10,257 nucleotides of DNA from Clostridia bacterium (lineage in GTDB: Bacteria > Bacillota > Clostridia > Oscillospirales > Acutalibacteraceae). The stretch lies in the NCBI GenBank assembly GCA_017502965.1, contig JAFVTZ010000020.1, positions 1 to 10,257 on the forward strand. The letters run 5' to 3'. Shown piece by piece: positions 6,360 through 10,257 of the stretch. The position numbers and the translations under genes were made by a program. The stretch's first letter is position 1; each line of letters opens with the position of its first letter. Below the pieces are notes generated by a model. The model worked only from the letters and a program-made list of their open reading frames with translations, was not told the origin of the DNA and did not search any database.

Positions 6360-7409
6360 GTGGTTACTATTTTAAATCTTTGGAACAATGTCTGGCCTTA
6401 TATTGTGGCGGTTTTGCTGTTTTTGGTGCTTATAATTATTCACGAATTCGGGCATTTTATTGCCGCAAAACTGATGGGTGTCAGGGTTAATGAATTCGCT
6501 GTGGGTTTCGGATCGAAACTTTTTTCGAAAAAATGGGGAGAAACAAAATATGCTTTCAACCTTATTCCTTTAGGTGGTTACTGTGCTATGGAAGGTGAGG
6601 ATGAGGCAAGCGGTGACGAAAGGGCTTTTTGCAACAAAAAACCTTGGCGCAGATTTATAATAGTTGTAATGGGAGCGGTATTCAACCTTATTTTAGGTCT
6701 TGTTATCGTAGCAATTATTTTAGCACCGCAAAAGACATTCACCTCTACAGTTATTGCCGAATTCGAGGAGAATGCGGAGAGCCAGTCTACAGGTCTTGCA
6801 GTTGATGACAGAATAATCGAGGTTGACGGCAGAAGAATTTTTTCGACCTATGATTTGAGTTATGCTTTTACGAATGTGAAAGACGGGAAAATAGATATCA
6901 CCGTTTTGCGTGACGGCAAAGAAAAACTTTTGAAAAATGTAACCTTTGAAACCGAGGAAGAAGAGGGAATGAGTTTCCTGACGGTTGATTTCAAGGTTTA
7001 CGGTATTAAGAAAACAGTAGGCTCTTATGTAAAGCAGACGGTTAGTACCGCAATTTCTTACTGTGCAGTTATCTGGAGAAGCCTTATTGACCTTATCGGC
7101 GGAAAATACGGAATAAGCGCAATTTCGGGTCCTGTTGGGGTTACTGTTGCTATCAGTAATGCCGCAAAACAGAGTTTGCAGAATTTACTGCCGATAATGG
7201 CGCTGATTACCATAAATCTCGGTATATTCAATCTTTTGCCGTTGCCCGCTCTTGACGGCGGCAGACTCCTTTTCATACTGATTGAAATGATATTCAGAAA
7301 ACCCGTACCTCAGAAATATGAGTCGGCAGTGCATGCAGTGGGTTTTGTATTGCTCATAATCCTGATGCTTTTTGTAATGGCAAAAGATATCTGGACACTG
7401 ATTTTTTAA
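6360..7409 (+). CDS. rseP: Site-2 intramembrane zinc metalloprotease, RseP/RasP family
   Basis: Membrane-embedded S2P-type protease that cuts transmembrane segments, typically anti-sigma factors and leftover signal peptides. The zinc-binding HEFGH motif (28-32) lies in the first hydrophobic helix, and the third zinc ligand is in the late NLLPLPALDGGR motif (D299). Between them are a second membrane helix near 98-120, a PDZ domain at about 120-205 that gates substrates (GLAVDDRIIEVDG) and a further hydrophobic region around 265-290; the last helix is at about 325-345. The length of 349 is normal. The start is GTG at 6360, 8 bases after the dxr stop, with no convincing ribosome binding site, suggesting coupling to dxr; no in-frame ATG lies before the catalytic helix. 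The gene is named rseP, rasP or mucP in different organisms. The local substrate is unknown. Confidence 0.95.
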   Translation: MVTILNLWNNVWPYIVAVLLFLVLIIIHEFGHFIAAKLMGVRVNEFAVGFGSKLFSKKWGETKYAFNLIPLGGYCAMEGEDEASGDERAFCNKKPWRRFIIVVMGAVFNLILGLVIVAIILAPQKTFTSTVIAEFEENAESQSTGLAVDDRIIEVDGRRIFSTYDLSYAFTNVKDGKIDITVLRDGKEKLLKNVTFETEEEEGMSFLTVDFKVYGIKKTVGSYVKQTVSTAISYCAVIWRSLIDLIGGKYGISAISGPVGVTVAISNAAKQSLQNLLPIMALITINLGIFNLLPLPALDGGRLLFILIEMIFRKPVPQKYESAVHAVGFVLLIILMLFVMAKDIWTLIF

Positions 7410-7440
7410 ATAATAGTTTTCGGGCGATAAACAATTATTT
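7408..7440 (+). other. AT-rich hairpin flush with the left end of repeat copy B
   Basis: AAATAATAGTTT (7408-7419) pairs with AAACAATTATTT (7429-7440) in a 12-bp stem with one mismatch around a 9-base loop. It starts at the rseP stop and ends at the base before repeat copy B, the same arrangement as beside copy A, but the two hairpins differ in sequence. Confidence 0.4.
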
Positions 7441-7563
7441 AGTGAATAGAGAATAATGAATAGTGAAAAATGAAAAATTAATGTGTCGGCTGTGCCGACA
7501 ATATATCGTGCCGTAAACGGCACACAATAATTATTCATTATTCATCATTCATTTTTCATTTAG
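7441..7563 (+). repeat. MITE-like palindromic intergenic repeat, copy B
   Basis: Second copy of the element at 4162-4276, same orientation, slightly longer because the left arm has extra TGAA-type units. The inverted arms run from about 7459 inward and from about 7556 inward, with roughly 30 of 34 positions matching into the central hairpins. These are GTCGGC-TGT-GCCGAC (7485-7499) and GTGCCG-TAAA-CGGCAC (7508-7523). A run of about 35 bases in the right arm is identical to copy A. Compared with A, the substitutions in the core fall in the two loops and the AT linker, and the stems are unchanged. ATTTAG occurs at both edges (7437-7442 and 7558-7563), a possible but weak target duplication. Confidence 0.8.
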
Positions 7564-7583
7564 ATTTGTGAAAAGAGGATAGT

Positions 7584-8636
7584 ATGTATACTTTTGATAA
7601 AACCGTAAAGGTGAAAGCAGGTAATGTGGAAATAGGCGGCGGCGCTCCCGTTAGCGTGCAGTCAATGCTATGTGTACCTGTTCACGATATAGAGAAAAAT
7701 GTTGAACAGGCAAGGCGTCTTCAGGCGGCGGGCTGTGATATAGTACGAGTAACTGTTCCTGATAAAGAGGCTCTCAAAACGGTTGAGGCTTTAAAGAAAA
7801 ACATATCGATTCCGCTTGTAGCAGATATACATTTTGATTATAAACTGGCTCTTGAAAGTGTTGCCGCAGGGGTTGATAAAGTAAGAATAAACCCGGGTAA
7901 TATCGGTTCTGACGATAAGGTTAAATTGGTAGCCGATGCCTGCAGAAATGCAGGTGTGCCGATAAGAATAGGTGTAAATTCAGGCTCGCTTGAAAAGAAT
8001 ATCCTCGCAAAATACGGTGCCGCTACACCTGAGGCTATGGTCGAAAGCGGACTTTATCATATATCTTTACTTGAAAAATTTGATTTTACCGATATAGTTT
8101 TATCCCTTAAATCTTCCAATACTCAGACTATGTATAAAGCATACGAGTTGGCGGCTGAAAAGTGCCGTTATCCTTTGCACCTTGGAGTGACCGAGGCGGG
8201 AACTGAAAATATGGGTGTCATAAAGTCTGCGGCAGGAATAGGCGGACTGCTGCTCAGGGGAATAGGTAATACAATCAGAATTTCTCTCACAGATGACCCT
8301 GTTAAAGAGGTTGAAGCAGGGATAAAACTTTTAAAGGCTATAGGTATCCGCAAAGAGGGTGTAAGGCTTGTTTCCTGCCCTACTTGCGGCAGAACAGAAA
8401 TAGACCTTATAGGAATTGCCAAAGAGGCAGAAAAAAGACTTGAAAAGATAAATAAAAATATAACTGTTGCTATAATGGGGTGTGTGGTAAACGGTCCTGG
8501 GGAAGCAAGTGCCGCCGATATCGGTATTGCAGGCGGCAAGGGCTGCGGAGTTATATTCAAAAAAGGCGAAATTATCGCAAAAGCAGATGAAAAAGACCTG
8601 CTTGACCTTCTTATGCAGGAAATTGAAAAAATGTAA
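7584..8636 (+). CDS. ispG: 4-hydroxy-3-methylbut-2-enyl diphosphate synthase (IspG/GcpE)
   Basis: Iron-sulfur enzyme of the MEP pathway that converts 2-C-methyl-D-erythritol 2,4-cyclodiphosphate to HMBPP. An N-terminal TIM barrel (about 1-250) includes the VSVQSM, DIHFDY and RINPGNIG segments. The C-terminal part carries the 4Fe-4S site: CPTCGRT (C265, C268), then MGCVVNGPGEA with C300 and E307, the fourth ligand. The length of 350 matches bacterial family members of the short form. After VSVQSM the sequence reads LCVPVHD, where most homologues have TNTDTRD; this is a variant of a conserved segment but no catalytic ligand is lost. The ATG has AGAGGA upstream, just after repeat copy B. polC starts 12 bases past its stop. 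Electrons probably come from ferredoxin or flavodoxin, by family knowledge. Confidence 0.97.
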   Translation: MYTFDKTVKVKAGNVEIGGGAPVSVQSMLCVPVHDIEKNVEQARRLQAAGCDIVRVTVPDKEALKTVEALKKNISIPLVADIHFDYKLALESVAAGVDKVRINPGNIGSDDKVKLVADACRNAGVPIRIGVNSGSLEKNILAKYGAATPEAMVESGLYHISLLEKFDFTDIVLSLKSSNTQTMYKAYELAAEKCRYPLHLGVTEAGTENMGVIKSAAGIGGLLLRGIGNTIRISLTDDPVKEVEAGIKLLKAIGIRKEGVRLVSCPTCGRTEIDLIGIAKEAEKRLEKINKNITVAIMGCVVNGPGEASAADIGIAGGKGCGVIFKKGEIIAKADEKDLLDLLMQEIEKM

Positions 8637-8648
8637 GGTTGTGTAAAA

Positions 8649-10257
8649 ATGAGTTGTCCATTGGTTTTGGATATATTCGGAATGTATTTTTCAGAAGAAT
8701 TGAATATTGCTTTGACCGACAGCAGAGTAACTTCCTGCAATCTTGATGTCGAAAACAGAACCATGCAGGCAGAAATAATGTCTGAGTGTTACATAAACCG
8801 CGATAATCAGATAAGTGTTATCGATACTCTGAAAAGCGTATTAAAACTTGAAATTTGCGAAGTTAAATTCAGTTTCTCGCCCAGTGCGCTGTGTACTGCC
8901 GCTTTAGCGGATATCACAACTGAACTCAGGCTCAAAAATGCCGCTCTTAACGGATATTTTGCGGGTGCGGAGTATAATTTCAGCGATGAAACTGTTAATA
9001 TAACCCTGAAACACGGCGGATATAAAAGAATTTGCGAACTGAATTTTGAAAGAGATTTTGTTTTAAGTGTTAAAAATCGGTTTGATACTGCAGTTTCTGT
9101 GACTTTTGACGGTCAACTTGAAGATATGGAAATAGAATTGCCACCTGCAGAACCGCAGGTAGTCAGAACAGAGAAAAAGCCTGAATCAAAACCGCAGGCG
9201 CCAAAGACTGAAATCAAGTTTGATAAAAGAGAAGAAAAACCAGCAAACGGAATGGTTTATCTCGATAATCCCAAGCTTTTTTACGGAAGAAAAATTGAAA
9301 CCGCAACAAAGCCTATGATTGAGGTGACAGGTGATGATACCGAGATTTGCTGTTGGGGTGAGGTGTTTGAAACCGAGGTCCGCACAATAAACACAAAGCG
9401 CGGCGAGGCTAATATTTTCACCTTTTCTTTCAGCGACCATACAAATTCGCTGACGGCTTCTATGTTTATGGACCCCAAGAAAATGGGTGATGTTGCTCCC
9501 GTTAAAAAAGGGAACTTCATTCTGGTAAACGGCTCTTATGAGTTTGATAACTATAAAAAAGAGTTTATTGTAAAACCGAGGAGTATTGCCCTTTTGCAGA
9601 AATACACCGAAACGGATGATTATGAGGGCGAAAAGCGAGTAGAACTGCATTGCCATACCAATATGTCAGCAAAGGATGCTGTAACCTCTGCGGCGGATAT
9701 TATAAATCACGCTTTCAGTTGGGGTCATAAGGCGGTTGCTACTACAGACCACGGCGTTGTTCAGGCATATCCCCGGGCTGCAGGTGCAGTTAAAGGTATA
9801 CGAAAAGGCGGCGGAGATTTCAAGGTTATTTACGGCGTTGAAGCCTATTTTGTGGACGATGTTGCAAATGATATTTCAGGTCTTAATGCCAAACAGATAG
9901 GAAAACTTCGCAACCATCAGATAATTCTGGTTAAAAACCTTGTGGGACTTAAAAATCTTTATAAACTCGTATCAGAAGCGCATCTTAAAGATTTCCACGG
10001 AAAACCGATAACACTCAGGAGCAAACTTGACACTCTCAGAGAGGGTCTTATTATCGGCAGCGCCTGCGAACAGGGCGACCTTTATAAAGCAATTATTGCT
10101 GAAGCTCCCGAGGAAGAACTGCTCAGAATTGCAAGTTATTACGATTATCTTGAAATTCAACCCTTAGGAAATAACGATTTTATGGTTCGCAAATCAATTG
10201 AGCCTGATGAAAAGAATAAAAAGGGTGAAGTTATTCCTAACCCTTATCGCCATGTAA
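8649..10257 (+). CDS. polC: DNA polymerase III PolC-type alpha subunit, 5' part, apparently lacking the exonuclease insertion
   Basis: The frame is open for 536 codons to the window edge. The order is PolC-like: an N-terminal domain (about 1-180), a charged proline-rich linker (about 180-215), an OB-fold (about 225-320, with INTKRGEANIFTFSFSDH) and a PHP domain. PHP metal-site residues are visible: H334 and H336 (LHCHT), D367 and H368 (TTDHG), E398 (GVEAY), H423 (RNHQIILV) and C473 (GSACEQG). In standard PolC a DnaQ-like 3'-5' exonuclease of about 170 residues, with an FDVETTG motif, is inserted after the EAxxVDD segment. Here VDD (402-404) joins H423 of the second PHP half through only 18 residues, so that domain is missing. 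DnaE is rejected because the OB-fold lies before PHP. AAGG overlapping the ispG stop is a modest ribosome binding site. The polymerase core lies beyond the window. Confidence 0.93.
   Translation, partial: MSCPLVLDIFGMYFSEELNIALTDSRVTSCNLDVENRTMQAEIMSECYINRDNQISVIDTLKSVLKLEICEVKFSFSPSALCTAALADITTELRLKNAALNGYFAGAEYNFSDETVNITLKHGGYKRICELNFERDFVLSVKNRFDTAVSVTFDGQLEDMEIELPPAEPQVVRTEKKPESKPQAPKTEIKFDKREEKPANGMVYLDNPKLFYGRKIETATKPMIEVTGDDTEICCWGEVFETEVRTINTKRGEANIFTFSFSDHTNSLTASMFMDPKKMGDVAPVKKGNFILVNGSYEFDNYKKEFIVKPRSIALLQKYTETDDYEGEKRVELHCHTNMSAKDAVTSAADIINHAFSWGHKAVATTDHGVVQAYPRAAGAVKGIRKGGGDFKVIYGVEAYFVDDVANDISGLNAKQIGKLRNHQIILVKNLVGLKNLYKLVSEAHLKDFHGKPITLRSKLDTLREGLIIGSACEQGDLYKAIIAEAPEEELLRIASYYDYLEIQPLGNNDFMVRKSIEPDEKNKKGEVIPNPYRHV

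Noticed and set aside
7185..7538. Minus-strand open frame running through repeat copy B into rseP
   Set aside because: It reads the AT-rich repeat and the reverse of rseP; the composition is not protein-like and no homology is evident.
8168..8764. Long open frame on the minus strand across the ispG end and polC start
   Set aside because: It is the opposite-strand shadow of ispG, has no recognisable domain and no ribosome binding site, and crosses the gene boundary.
9143..9160. Inverted repeat ACCTGC/GCAGGT in the polC linker
   Set aside because: A 6-bp stem in a low-complexity Pro/Glu/Gln coding stretch, with no sign of a regulatory role.

Overview
The window is about 40% GC by eye and comes from a low-GC Gram-positive (Bacillota, class Clostridia) chromosome. 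The evidence is the gene order pyrH-frr-uppS-cdsA-dxr-rseP-ispG-polC, the use of PolC as replicative polymerase (a Bacillota hallmark), strong AGGAGG-type ribosome binding sites and sigma-A-like promoters. The divergent pduL-type phosphotransacetylase and an IspG N-terminus that departs from the usual form fit a gut Clostridia/Oscillospirales-like organism, but that finer placement is inference.

Layout. Bases 1-1931 are a minus-strand cluster: pduL (phosphotransacylase), hemW (radical-SAM heme chaperone) and the start of a histidine-phosphatase gene, joined by short overlaps. A 166-bp divergent intergenic region (1932-2097) holds one good promoter in each direction. From 2098 to the right edge everything reads on the plus strand: pyrH (UMP kinase), frr (ribosome recycling factor, interrupted by an in-frame TAA), a terminator-like hairpin, uppS, cdsA, dxr, rseP, ispG and the 5' part of polC. 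Two copies of a roughly 115-120 bp palindromic repeat lie in the only long plus-strand gaps, uppS/cdsA and rseP/ispG. No stretch over 300 bases lacks a gene.

How the genes work together. dxr and ispG are early and late steps of the MEP isoprenoid pathway. uppS uses the resulting isoprenyl diphosphates to make undecaprenyl diphosphate, the lipid carrier for wall synthesis. cdsA makes CDP-diacylglycerol for phospholipids, and rseP is a site-2 membrane protease. pyrH supplies UDP for UTP/CTP. The cluster therefore joins nucleotide supply, translation recycling, envelope lipid synthesis and replication, as in many Bacillota.

Most worth a second look: (1) frr is full length and well conserved except for one TAA codon, followed at once by an ATG, where the family usually has lysine; (2) the PolC sequence runs from the first half of the PHP domain into the second through an 18-residue linker, so the 3'-5' proofreading exonuclease normally inserted there is absent; (3) the paired MITE-like repeats keep their hairpin stems while their loops vary; (4) a perfect terminator-shaped hairpin lies inside hemW on the antisense strand. 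I saw no CRISPR array, tRNA, rRNA, transposase or phage gene.
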